64,000 nt of DNA. Origin: Mesonia aquimarina (GTDB lineage: Bacteria; Bacteroidota; Bacteroidia; Flavobacteriales; Flavobacteriaceae). Both the position numbers and the translations under genes were made by a program. Under the pieces are notes generated by a model. That model ran no database searches. It was not told where the DNA came from and saw nothing but the letters and a program-made list of their open reading frames with translations. This document shows, piece after piece, positions 46,320 to 53,967 of this stretch. The first letter of the stretch is position 1, and every line of letters begins with the position of its first letter. Location: positions 62,001 to 126,000 of the forward strand of contig NZ_RCNV01000002.1 of assembly GCF_003667275.1 (NCBI RefSeq). Direction: 5' to 3'.

Positions 46320-47219
46320 ATGATTATACCTAATAAACTTCAAGAGAGTGATAAAGTAGCCATTGTAGCTACAGCACGAAAAGTTATACAAGACGAATTG
46401 CAACCTGCCATAAAATTGTTAGAAAGCTGGAATTTAATTCCGGTTATTGGTTCTAGTATTGGCTTAGAAGAAAATCAATTTGCGGGAAGTGATGAAGAAC
46501 GCGCTAAAGATTTTCAGCAACAATTAGACAATCCGAAAATTAAAGCCATTTGGTGCGCAAAAGGCGGCTATGGAACCGTGCGTATTTTAGATAAATTAGA
46601 CTTTTCAGCATTCATGAAAAATCCGAAATGGATTATTGGTTATAGTGATGTTACAGCTTTGCATTCTCATATTCACAATTTTAAAATCGCTACTTTACAC
46701 GCGCAAATAAGTTTAGGTTTAGATGCCAAATCTGAATCAACTCTGGAAAGTTTAAGAAAAGTACTTTTTGGAGAAAAAGTTCAGTATAATTTTAAAACTT
46801 CAAAACTGAATAGATTCGGAAAAGCTGAAGGCGAAATTATAGGCGGAAATTTATCCGTTTTATATTCGCTCTGCGGAAGTAATTCAGCTATAAAAACAGC
46901 AGGAAAAATTCTTTTTCTAGAAGATCTTGATGAATATTTATACCACATCGACCGAATGATGCAAAACCTAAAGCGCAACGGAATGCTAAAAAACCTTGCC
47001 GGTTTAATTGTTGGTGGAATGAGCGATATGAATGATAATGAAATTCCGTTTGGAAAAACTGCTAAAGAAATTATTGCTGAAACCGTAGCAGAATACAGTT
47101 TTCCGGTAGCATTTAATTTTCCCGCAGGTCATATTGAAGATAACCAAGCAATTATTTTAGGTAATGAAATAGAATTAATTGTTTCTAAAGAGAAATCAAC
47201 TGTAAACTATTTGGAATAA
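46320..47219 (+). CDS. LD-carboxypeptidase (S66 family)
   Basis: A 299-residue serine peptidase of the S66/LdcA family that trims the terminal D-Ala from murein tetrapeptides during cell-wall recycling. The nucleophile motif is IIGYSDVTALH, and IWCAKGGYGTVRIL and FLEDLDEYLYHIDRMM supply the oxyanion and Glu of the Ser-Glu-His triad, with the His in NFPAGHIEDN. The start is ATG at 46320, supported by the family-like N-terminus MIIPNKLQESDKVAIVATA. It shares one base with the yraN start. Confidence 0.92.
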   Translation: MIIPNKLQESDKVAIVATARKVIQDELQPAIKLLESWNLIPVIGSSIGLEENQFAGSDEERAKDFQQQLDNPKIKAIWCAKGGYGTVRILDKLDFSAFMKNPKWIIGYSDVTALHSHIHNFKIATLHAQISLGLDAKSESTLESLRKVLFGEKVQYNFKTSKLNRFGKAEGEIIGGNLSVLYSLCGSNSAIKTAGKILFLEDLDEYLYHIDRMMQNLKRNGMLKNLAGLIVGGMSDMNDNEIPFGKTAKEIIAETVAEYSFPVAFNFPAGHIEDNQAIILGNEIELIVSKEKSTVNYLE

Positions 47220-47578
47220 TGGCGCAGCATAACGATTTAGGAAAAAAAGGTGAGCAATTAGCAGTAGATTTTTTGATAAAAAAAGGATACAAAATTCGCG
47301 AACAAAATTTTCGACATCAAAAAGCTGAGGTTGATATTATTGCTCAAAAAGAAAATACACTTTGTGCCGTTGAAGTAAAAACCCGTAGCACACCAGAATT
47401 TGGCAATCCACAAGATTTTGTAAAACCACAACAAATACAACGCTTAGTAAACGCCATAGATTACTATGTAAATGAAAATAATCTCGATGTAGATGTTCGT
47501 TTTGATATTGTGGCAATTATAAAAAATAAGCAAGGCACCAAATTAGAGCATTTAGAAGATGCTTTTCTCTTTTTTTAA
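47219..47578 (+). CDS. YraN family (UPF0102) nuclease-like protein
   Basis: A 119-residue protein of the UPF0102/YraN family with a restriction-endonuclease-like fold. The conserved set is AEVDIIAQKENTLCAVEVKTR (D...ExK). The family's function is not established, though a DNA-processing role is presumed. The ATG overlaps the previous stop codon (TAATG), which implies translational coupling with the LD-carboxypeptidase. Confidence 0.9.
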   Translation: MAQHNDLGKKGEQLAVDFLIKKGYKIREQNFRHQKAEVDIIAQKENTLCAVEVKTRSTPEFGNPQDFVKPQQIQRLVNAIDYYVNENNLDVDVRFDIVAIIKNKQGTKLEHLEDAFLFF

Positions 47579-47607
47579 AAAACACAACGCTTTTTTATAA
47601 AAAATGA

Positions 47608-47615
47608 TAGTTTTG
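47608..47615 (+). promoter_or_regulatory. Candidate -7 element for the 420-residue protein
   Basis: TAGTTTTG matches TAnnTTTG and ends 23 bp before the ATG at 47639, a usual leader length. No clear -33 TTTG is visible. Confidence 0.4.
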
Positions 47616-47638
47616 CACAAGAGCAAATTAATTTAGCA

Positions 47639-48901
47639 ATGAAAAAAATATTACTTTTTAGTTTACTTTCACTTGTTTTCACTAGCATCAGTGCACAAAT
47701 AAAATATGAAAAAGGCTATATTATTAGAGATGATAATAGCCGAGTGGAATGCTTAATTAAAAATGAAGACTGGGAGAATAACCCAACAAGTTTTAAATAT
47801 AAACTTACCGAAAACGCAAGCGTTTCTAAAGGAAATTTAAAGACCATAAAAGAGTTTGGAGATAACGCTAAAACATTCAAGTTTGTTCGTGGTGAAAATG
47901 TAAAGTTAGAACGAAAATCAAACGGAATAAACACATTAGGTTTAGAAAGGCGAGCAGTTTTAAAAGAAGAAACGCTTTTTTTAAGAGCGCTTGTAGAGGG
48001 AGAAATAGATTTGTATAGATATGTATCTGGTCCCGTAAATTATTATTTCTATAAAAAAAATGATCGAGATATTTTTGTGCCCTTAATATATAAAAAATAT
48101 ATTACTGCTAAAGGAAGTCAAAAAACAGTAAGAGAAAATAATCGCTATAAGAACCAATTAGCAAGTGTTTTTTCTTGTAAAGAGTTAACTGAAAAAGACT
48201 TTACAAGATTAGATTATCATAAGAAAGACCTTGTTAATTTATTTACTTCTTATCACCAATGCATAAACTCTGCATATACTATATTTAAGGAAACAAGCAG
48301 TAATGATGAAAAAGCCGAATTTAAACTCACTCCAAAAATAGGAGCTAATTATTATTCGTTAGAATATACAGACCCCTCTTTATTTGTTGATCCTACTTCA
48401 TTCGATAAAGAAATCAACTTTACAGCCGGAATCGAATTAGAATATATTTTTCCTTTTAATAGAGGAAAATGGTCGGCGTTTTTAGAGAGTCGTTATAGTA
48501 ATACTTCAAGTGAAGTTTCTTACGAAAACCCGAATAATGCATTTAATGGTAAGTATAGAAAGATAAGCGTTGATTACAGCTTTATCCAATCTTCATTAGG
48601 AGCAAGACATCGTATATTTTTATCTGATAAAGCAATAATTTTTGTAAACGCTGCTTTTGTATTTAATTCAACAATCGGCGATGCTAAATTAGAAGCTACT
48701 CAAGATAACAATGTGAGCAATTATTTATATGGTTACGACATCTCATCTGTTGGTAACTTTGCATTTGGAGCCGGCTTGATGCTTCATGATTTTCAAGTAG
48801 AAATTAGATACAACACTGCCACAGACCTACTTAATGACTTTGGAAACACTAAGCTACAATTACAAGGCTTCACTTTTCTTTTAGGTTATACGCTATTTTA
48901 A
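47639..48901 (+). CDS. Outer-membrane beta-barrel protein, function unknown
   Basis: A 420-residue exported protein. The signal peptide is MKKILLFSLLSLVFTSISAQ. Residues 20-215 form a basic periplasmic domain (IIRDDNSRVECLIKNEDWEN), and residues 225-420 are a predicted beta-barrel with alternating strands (FTAGIELEYIFPF, WSAFLESRYSNTS, AFGAGLMLHDFQVEIRY) and a terminal Phe (LLGYTLF), as expected for the outer membrane. I recognise no named family. Confidence 0.75.
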   Translation: MKKILLFSLLSLVFTSISAQIKYEKGYIIRDDNSRVECLIKNEDWENNPTSFKYKLTENASVSKGNLKTIKEFGDNAKTFKFVRGENVKLERKSNGINTLGLERRAVLKEETLFLRALVEGEIDLYRYVSGPVNYYFYKKNDRDIFVPLIYKKYITAKGSQKTVRENNRYKNQLASVFSCKELTEKDFTRLDYHKKDLVNLFTSYHQCINSAYTIFKETSSNDEKAEFKLTPKIGANYYSLEYTDPSLFVDPTSFDKEINFTAGIELEYIFPFNRGKWSAFLESRYSNTSSEVSYENPNNAFNGKYRKISVDYSFIQSSLGARHRIFLSDKAIIFVNAAFVFNSTIGDAKLEATQDNNVSNYLYGYDISSVGNFAFGAGLMLHDFQVEIRYNTATDLLNDFGNTKLQLQGFTFLLGYTLF

Positions 48902-49005
48902 AATATTTAATTCCATCCTAAAATCTTTGTTAATCCTTTGTTATTTAAGGCTTTTTTGAGAAAAGTTCCCTCTCTCATTGCTTAACTTTAAAGAAAAAGT
49001 TAATC

Positions 49006-49647
49006 ATGGAAAAAATATTAGTAGCCGGAGCAAACGGCACCACAGGAAAAGAAATTATAAATCTTTTACAAGATCATTCGAGTTTTGAACCTATAGCAAT
49101 GATTCGAAAAGAAGAACAGCAAGCTCAATTTGACAACCAAAATGTAAAAACTGTTTTAGCCGATTTGGAAGGCGATCTAACTGAAGCGGTAAAGGGAGTT
49201 GACCGCGTTATTTTTGCAGCGGGTTCCGGGGGAAATACAAGCGACCAAAAAACCATTGATGTTGATGAAAACGGAGCCATTAATCTAATTGATAGAAGTA
49301 AAGCTGCCGGCGTTAGAAAATTCGTAATGCTAAGTGCGATGGGAACCGATAAGCCTAGCGATAATCCTGATTTAGAGCAGTATTTAAAATCTAAAAAAGC
49401 AGCGGATGATCATTTAAAAGCGAGCTTTTTAAATTACAGTATTGTAAAACCTGGGAGACTAACCAACGCAGAAAAAACGAACCGTATTAAAGCTAAAACG
49501 CGTTTAAATGAATATGGTGAAATTTCTAGAAAAGATGTTGCTCAAGTTTTGGTAGATTGCTTACCTCCAAATATGCTTCAAAATAAAGACTTTGAAATTT
49601 TATCGGGCGATAAAGCGATTGAAATTGCTCTGACAGAAGTAAAATAA
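49006..49647 (+). CDS. NAD(P)-binding atypical SDR family protein (YwnB/BVR-B-like)
   Basis: A 213-residue Rossmann protein of the NmrA-like/atypical SDR5 group. The nucleotide-binding motif GANGTTGKEI is at the N-terminus, then MIRKEEQ (the Arg that often selects NADP), and VIFAAGSGG and VMLSAMGTDKP match the conserved second and third motifs. Substrate unknown; relatives include stress-linked reductases. A terminator follows. Confidence 0.88.
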   Translation: MEKILVAGANGTTGKEIINLLQDHSSFEPIAMIRKEEQQAQFDNQNVKTVLADLEGDLTEAVKGVDRVIFAAGSGGNTSDQKTIDVDENGAINLIDRSKAAGVRKFVMLSAMGTDKPSDNPDLEQYLKSKKAADDHLKASFLNYSIVKPGRLTNAEKTNRIKAKTRLNEYGEISRKDVAQVLVDCLPPNMLQNKDFEILSGDKAIEIALTEVK

Positions 49648-49672
49648 ATTCCTATTCAGAATAAAAATTAAG

Positions 49673-49694
49673 AACCTCGCAATTTTGCGAGGTT
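49673..49694. terminator. Terminator after the SDR gene
   Basis: A perfect 10-bp stem AACCTCGCAA (49673-49682) and TTGCGAGGTT (49685-49694) with a two-base loop (TT) and a following T-rich run. It lies between convergent genes. Confidence 0.82.
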
Positions 49695-49709
49695 TCTTTA
49701 TTTGTAGAA

Positions 49710-50096
49710 TTATAAAAAGGCTTCGTCTTTGGGTTCCCAAAGTTCAATTTTATTGCCTTCAGGGTCGAGAATCCAGCCAAATTTTCCGTATTCAAATTCT
49801 TGCATTTCATCTACTATTTCAACGCCTTCTTCTTTTAAAATTTTCAGTAATTCTTCTAAATTTTCTACACGAAAATTCATCATATATTGTTTTCCTGAAG
49901 GCTTAAAATATTCAGTATCTTCACTAAACGGACTCCATTGCGTGGAGCAATCGTTTCCGTTTTCATCTTTCCACCAAAAGGTTTTTCCGTACTCATCGGT
50001 TCCTAAACCTAAATGTTTGTCGTACCATTCTTTTGCGGCTTTCGGATTCTTACTTTTAAAGAAAAATCCGCCTAAACCGGTGACTCTTTTTTTCAT
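49710..50096 (-). CDS. VOC family (glyoxalase/bleomycin-resistance-like) protein
   Basis: A 128-residue protein of the vicinal-oxygen-chelate fold with two beta-alpha-beta-beta-beta halves: KRVTGLGGFFFKSKNPKAAKEWY (half 1) and YMMNFRVENLEELLKILKEE to DPEGNKIELWEP (half 2). The metal-site glutamate near the end (IELWE) is present. Ligand unknown. It follows the DUF1801 gene after 5 bp on the same strand. Confidence 0.85.
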   Translation of the reverse strand: MKKRVTGLGGFFFKSKNPKAAKEWYDKHLGLGTDEYGKTFWWKDENGNDCSTQWSPFSEDTEYFKPSGKQYMMNFRVENLEELLKILKEEGVEIVDEMQEFEYGKFGWILDPEGNKIELWEPKDEAFL

Positions 50097-50101
50097 AATA
50101 C

Positions 50102-50560
50102 TTATTTTTTCTTGAGGTTATTTTCGTAAATCTCGATAAAATCTTCAGGGGTCATTTTAGTGCATAATTCAGCTAGTAAATTAAATGGAATTTTCTTTAC
50201 ATTTTTAAACCGAATACAACTTTTTCCCATATCGAGTTTTGTGCTTACGTGTTTCGGGTATTCTTTTACAAACCACTCGTGTAATTTTTTATCGGCATAA
50301 ATTCCGGAATGATAAAGAGCGATGAAATTTTTCTGTGAAGCAATACTCATAAACGGTAACGGCAATTCCGGATCGCAATGATAACCGTCAGAATATGTAC
50401 TTTTTGGCACTACATAACCAATCATTCCGTAATTGATACATTCTTTAAATCCGTCGGGTAAGTTTTCTTGTATTGTTTTTCTCAATTTGGAGAATACTTC
50501 CTTTCTTTCCTCGGGAATCTGAGCGATATATTCTTCGGGTGTATGGGCTTTATAATTCAT
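50102..50560 (-). CDS. DUF1801 domain protein
   Basis: A 152-residue protein of the DUF1801/YdhG fold. Typical features are EYIAQIPEERKEVFSKLRKT at the N-terminus, the central GFKECINYGMIGY, and MGKSCIRFKNVKKIPFNLL at the C-terminus. Relatives are small soluble proteins of unknown function with a frataxin-like fold. It is 4 bp after the DUF4199 gene and 5 bp before the VOC gene. Confidence 0.85.
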   Translation of the reverse strand: MNYKAHTPEEYIAQIPEERKEVFSKLRKTIQENLPDGFKECINYGMIGYVVPKSTYSDGYHCDPELPLPFMSIASQKNFIALYHSGIYADKKLHEWFVKEYPKHVSTKLDMGKSCIRFKNVKKIPFNLLAELCTKMTPEDFIEIYENNLKKK

Positions 50561-50564
50561 AATT

Positions 50565-51074
50565 TTATTTTTTTCGCTGTAAAATTAAGGCTGAAAGTAA
50601 CGAAATTATAAGTCCGATAACAAACACGGTAGCAAACATAATAAATGCCATCATAAACGGACTTCCCATCATTTCTGCTTCTGCTTCTAATTTTTCTTTC
50701 TGAAGCTGAAATTCTTCCGGCGGTAGCGTTTCTTTTAAATTCGCTAAGGAATAATCCATATATTCTGTCATAAAATCTGGATTAATTTCGCTGGTATAAA
50801 TAAAGTCGGCAATGCCAATTCCAACACCTGCCAAGACAGCAATTCCTAAACCGATTAATAGTGCTTTTCCAAAGGAAACTTCACCATTATTTACATGGTC
50901 TCGAAAATGTTTTATGCCGAAAAAAATAAAAGAAAGCGAAGCCAACATCGTGGCATAACCCACGATTTCTTGTACGGAATAACTTAAGCCCATGCCAAGC
51001 CATAAGGCCAATAAGAATAGAATTAATGCCATTAATAAACCGTAACTACCAAATTTTAAAATTGTTTTTTTCAT
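50565..51074 (-). CDS. DUF4199 family membrane protein
   Basis: A 169-residue protein with four transmembrane segments, the family pattern seen in VSFGKALLIGLGIAVLAGVGIGIADFIY (about residues 77-104; the motif marks DUF4199). Function unknown. Such genes often lie beside small LuxR-type regulators, as here, where the regulator ends 104 bp upstream. A candidate -7 motif at 51101-51108 suggests it can also be transcribed separately. Confidence 0.85.
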   Translation of the reverse strand: MKKTILKFGSYGLLMALILFLLALWLGMGLSYSVQEIVGYATMLASLSFIFFGIKHFRDHVNNGEVSFGKALLIGLGIAVLAGVGIGIADFIYTSEINPDFMTEYMDYSLANLKETLPPEEFQLQKEKLEAEAEMMGSPFMMAFIMFATVFVIGLIISLLSALILQRKK

Positions 51075-51100
51075 AGATTAGTTAATTAAAATTTCAGTTT

Positions 51101-51108
51101 CAAAACTA
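51101..51108 (-). promoter_or_regulatory. Candidate internal -7 element before DUF4199
   Basis: Reads TAGTTTTG on the minus strand, 27 bases before the DUF4199 start, in the 104-bp gap after the regulator. No matching -33 element is apparent. Confidence 0.3.
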
Positions 51109-51178
51109 TACTTAACGTTGATTTTCAGCCTCATACTAAAGTGCCAAATCGCTCATACTTTTGTATAAAATAGGAATT

Positions 51179-51595
51179 TTAAATGATCTGAAGCTCTTTT
51201 GCAATTTGAACTGCTTGCGTTCTTCGCTTTGCATTTAATTTTGAAAGTAAACTGGAAACGTGCGTTTTTATAGTGCTTTCTGAAAGAAATAATTTCTCGG
51301 CAATTTCTTTATTAGATAAACCTTCAGAAACTGCTTGTAAAACTTCATATTCACGATTGGTAATTTCCAATTCTTCAATTTTATTGGCGTCAATTTCAGA
51401 TTGTGGTTGATTTTCTTTTTTCTGCTGAAGACTTTTTTTGTTTAAAACCACACCAATTCCAAAAAATACCAGTGCAATTATTGCGATGACAATTTCAATA
51501 GTTACATTTCCAGTAATAAGCGAATATTCTCCTAATTGAAATAACAATAAGATTGAAAAAATTAAAGCGGCAAAAACCAGAATTGTTTTTTTCAT
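51179..51595 (-). CDS. Membrane-anchored LuxR-type transcriptional regulator without receiver domain
   Basis: A 138-residue protein with two N-terminal transmembrane segments (about residues 3-20 and 27-48) joined to a C-terminal LuxR/GerE helix-turn-helix (NREYEVLQAVSEGLSNKEIA, then ESTIKTHVSSLLSKLNAKRR). No phosphorylation domain is present, so DNA binding would happen at the membrane. The short acidic linker (NQPQSEIDANKIEELE) spans the gap. It is probably the regulator of the DUF4199-DUF1801-VOC run that follows. Signal and mechanism are unknown. Confidence 0.85.
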   Translation of the reverse strand: MKKTILVFAALIFSILLLFQLGEYSLITGNVTIEIVIAIIALVFFGIGVVLNKKSLQQKKENQPQSEIDANKIEELEITNREYEVLQAVSEGLSNKEIAEKLFLSESTIKTHVSSLLSKLNAKRRTQAVQIAKELQII

Positions 51596-51601
51596 AAACC
51601 T

Positions 51602-52549
51602 TTAGGCATTTACAATTTTCGCTTTTATTTTATCGACAATAGTTTGCGCAAGTTTTTCTTTACTTTCTATTGTCCAACCTGCAATATGCGGAGAAAGCAA
51701 CACGTTTTCGGCTTCAATTAAATACTGAAAAGCTTCCGGCATTTCCATTTTAGAAGTGAATAAATTTTCGAACGATGTTTTCTCATATTCCAATACATCG
51801 AGTCCGGTGCCTAAAATTTTTCCGCTTTTTAAAGCTTCAACTAAATCATTCGTAACTACACTTTTTCCTCTTCCCGTATTGATAAACCAAAATGGTTTTT
51901 GAATCGAGTTTATAAATGTTGAATTTACTATGTTTTTGGTCTCTTCAGTCAATGGCGTATGTAAACTAACAACGTCTACTTTTTGTTGAAATTCAGCAAG
52001 CGAAACTTGTTTTGCATCTTTATTTGCTACGTTTTCTTGAATATCGTAACACAAAACTTCGCAATCAAAACCGCGTAATTTTTTGGCAAAAGCTTTTCCC
52101 ATATTTCCGTAACCGATAATTCCCACGGTTTTTCCGTCTAATTCATAACCACGATTTTCCTCGCGTTTCCAAATTCCGTTTCGTACTTCTTGGTCGGCTT
52201 TTCGTAATTTATTCAACAAACCTAATAACATGGCTAAAGCGTGTTCGCCAACTGCATTTCTATTTCCTTCGGGTGCAGAAAATAATTTTATTCCTTGTTT
52301 TTTAGCAAAATCGGTGTCGATATTTTCGAGACCCGCCCCTAAACGTCCGATGAATTTTAAATTATTTGCAGCTGTTAAAAATTGTTTATCCAGCGTGAAT
52401 CGGCTTCTAATAATTACTCCCTCATAATTTGAAATTTTCTGTTCTATAGTTTCTTTGGAAGAAGTATAATCTTCATGGTTTTCAAAACCAAGTTCAGTTA
52501 ATTGTTGAATTAATAAGGGGTGATTGCTATCGAGGTGAAGAATTTTCAT
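51602..52549 (-). CDS. D-isomer-specific 2-hydroxyacid dehydrogenase
   Basis: A 315-residue NAD-dependent dehydrogenase of the SerA/2-hydroxyacid family. The Rossmann motif is GYGNMGKAFAKKL, the catalytic Arg is in NTGRGKSVV, the Glu lies in GTGLDVLEYEK, and the His in LLSPHIAGWT. The phosphoglycerate dehydrogenase ACT domain is absent, and the exact substrate cannot be told. It starts 2 bp after the thioesterase gene. Confidence 0.9.
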   Translation of the reverse strand: MKILHLDSNHPLLIQQLTELGFENHEDYTSSKETIEQKISNYEGVIIRSRFTLDKQFLTAANNLKFIGRLGAGLENIDTDFAKKQGIKLFSAPEGNRNAVGEHALAMLLGLLNKLRKADQEVRNGIWKREENRGYELDGKTVGIIGYGNMGKAFAKKLRGFDCEVLCYDIQENVANKDAKQVSLAEFQQKVDVVSLHTPLTEETKNIVNSTFINSIQKPFWFINTGRGKSVVTNDLVEALKSGKILGTGLDVLEYEKTSFENLFTSKMEMPEAFQYLIEAENVLLSPHIAGWTIESKEKLAQTIVDKIKAKIVNA

Positions 52550-52551
52550 GA

Positions 52552-52950
52552 TTATTCGAAATAAGGATGTGTAATTTCAGGTGTAATTCGAGTGGGTTTT
52601 TGCTTTTTTAAATCGATTAAACACCAAGTGGTTTTTGCTTTTACCACCATTTTATTATCGCTTTCGCGGAATATTTCTGTGCAACGTTGACTTTTAATAT
52701 TTCCGTAGTTTTCGATCCACGTTTTTAGAATCAATTTTTCCCCTTTAAAAGAAGGTCGTTTATATTCAATAAAATGATCTAAAACCACCCAACCTACTTT
52801 ATTTCTAATTTCTTCTGAAGTTTTAGTTTTCCAATGTTTTTCGGCCACATCTTGAATCCATTGTACGTAAGTCACATTATTAACGTGGTTTAATTGGTCA
52901 ATTGCAGATTCAGGAATCGTAATGGTATATTGAAATGAAATAGGTTTCAT
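52552..52950 (-). CDS. Acyl-CoA thioesterase (4-hydroxybenzoyl-CoA thioesterase-like)
   Basis: A 132-residue hotdog-fold thioesterase. The signature DQLNHVNNVTYVQWIQDV (catalytic Asp near the start of the long helix) matches the 4HBT/YbgC group. Substrate unknown. The next gene follows after 2 bp. The 297-bp spacer with hairpins lies upstream. Confidence 0.88.
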   Translation of the reverse strand: MKPISFQYTITIPESAIDQLNHVNNVTYVQWIQDVAEKHWKTKTSEEIRNKVGWVVLDHFIEYKRPSFKGEKLILKTWIENYGNIKSQRCTEIFRESDNKMVVKAKTTWCLIDLKKQKPTRITPEITHPYFE

Positions 52951-52966
52951 AAAGGCGCTTTAGCCT

Positions 52967-52974
52967 CAAAGATA
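52967..52974 (-). promoter_or_regulatory. Candidate -7 element for the thioesterase-dehydrogenase pair
   Basis: Reads TATCTTTG on the minus strand, 17 bases before the thioesterase ATG. The nearest TTTG upstream (53002-53005 as CAAA on the plus strand) is 27 bases away, longer than usual, so support is moderate. Confidence 0.4.
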
Positions 52975-53049
52975 ATTATATTCTTAATTGATTGGCACCG
53001 CCAAAGGGTTTAATACGCCTATACTTGCCTCGAAACTTAAAATTTGTTT

Positions 53050-53247
53050 CTTAACCAATGCCTCGCGGGCTTGCCCCGAGGTCGTTTACTTGAAATGAAA
53101 AATTACTGAATCTGTGTTGCGTTAAGGGTTACTCACTCACATTATCTTATTGGTATTTGTGACTGCTAGCATTTGTAGTGATAGCTTTTTGAAGTGAAAC
53201 GGAAAAAACTACAAACGGAAAGCCTGACCCGAAGGGAAACGTTCAGG
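53050..53247. repeat. Structured intergenic element with three hairpins
   Basis: No gene. On the plus strand: CCTCG (53061-53065) plus GGG (53067-53069) pairs with CCC (53074-53076) plus CGAGG (53077-53081), with one bulged C. TTTGTAG (53172-53178) pairs with CTACAAA (53209-53215). CCTGA-CCC (53223-53230) pairs with GGG (53234-53236) and TCAGG (53243-53247). The last lies right at the recO stop codon and may end that transcript. The pattern resembles dispersed intergenic repeats of flavobacteria, which is not testable here. Confidence 0.5.
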
Positions 53248-53967
53248 TTATGAAAAAAGTTGATTAAGAATTTCTAAGGATTTTGGCTTTCTAAATCCTT
53301 GTAAATGCAATTGAAAATATAGCAACAGCATTTCTAAAAAACTTTGTCGCCTTATCTTATTAAGTTTAATACTAGCAAAATTATCATAATCAGATTTTAA
53401 AAATTGCTTTAAAAGTTCTGAATTTTGGTTACTAATACAGTATTTATTAGTTTCAGCAATCTGAAAATCACCATCTAACAAATTAAAATAAGGGTGTTTT
53501 GTCGAAGATAAATTAGGAGAAAAACCTAAATAGTGTGTGAGATGGACCAAAAAAAACAGGTGGAAATTTGCAAATTTTTCCAATTCATCTAGTTTTTGAA
53601 AAGCTTGACTTAGAAAACGATATAAGGCTATATTTTCTTCTTCTTCTTGAATTGTATTTTTTAATGTTTCGGCCAAAAACATACTAATTGAAGACTTATA
53701 AATATCCGTGTGTAAATTTTTATAAGGAATATCTATTTTCGCCTCGCGAATACTTTCTAAAGTATTTTTATTCTTATGGTTTGCTACAATTTCTAATTGT
53801 GTAAGCGACTGAAACATAGCTTTCTTCAGCTTTCCTTTTTTTGATTTTAAAATATTACGCAGTAAATAGGTTTTTATACCGCTACTTTCTGTAAAACAAG
53901 TTACAATAAGGTCTGCCTCTGAGTAGCGAAGGCTATGAATTACAATTGCTTTTGTAGTAATAAGCAT
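53248..53967 (-). CDS. recO: DNA repair protein RecO
   Basis: A RecF-pathway mediator that loads RecA on SSB-coated gaps. The 239 residues show the N-terminal OB fold (ITTKAIVIHSLRYSEADLIV), the helix-rich C-terminal domain and IYKSSISMFLAETLKNTIQE, typical of Bacteroidota RecO. The zinc cysteines of many RecO proteins are not seen, which is common in this phylum. Its first base overlaps the last of porZ, a pairing also found in other Bacteroidota. Confidence 0.93.
   Translation of the reverse strand: MLITTKAIVIHSLRYSEADLIVTCFTESSGIKTYLLRNILKSKKGKLKKAMFQSLTQLEIVANHKNKNTLESIREAKIDIPYKNLHTDIYKSSISMFLAETLKNTIQEEEENIALYRFLSQAFQKLDELEKFANFHLFFLVHLTHYLGFSPNLSSTKHPYFNLLDGDFQIAETNKYCISNQNSELLKQFLKSDYDNFASIKLNKIRRQSFLEMLLLYFQLHLQGFRKPKSLEILNQLFS

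Noticed and set aside
49729-50115. Plus-strand 128-residue frame opposite the VOC gene
   Set aside because: It mirrors the VOC gene exactly in extent, is Ser/Phe-rich, and lacks any recognisable fold; the minus-strand VOC frame has clear motifs.
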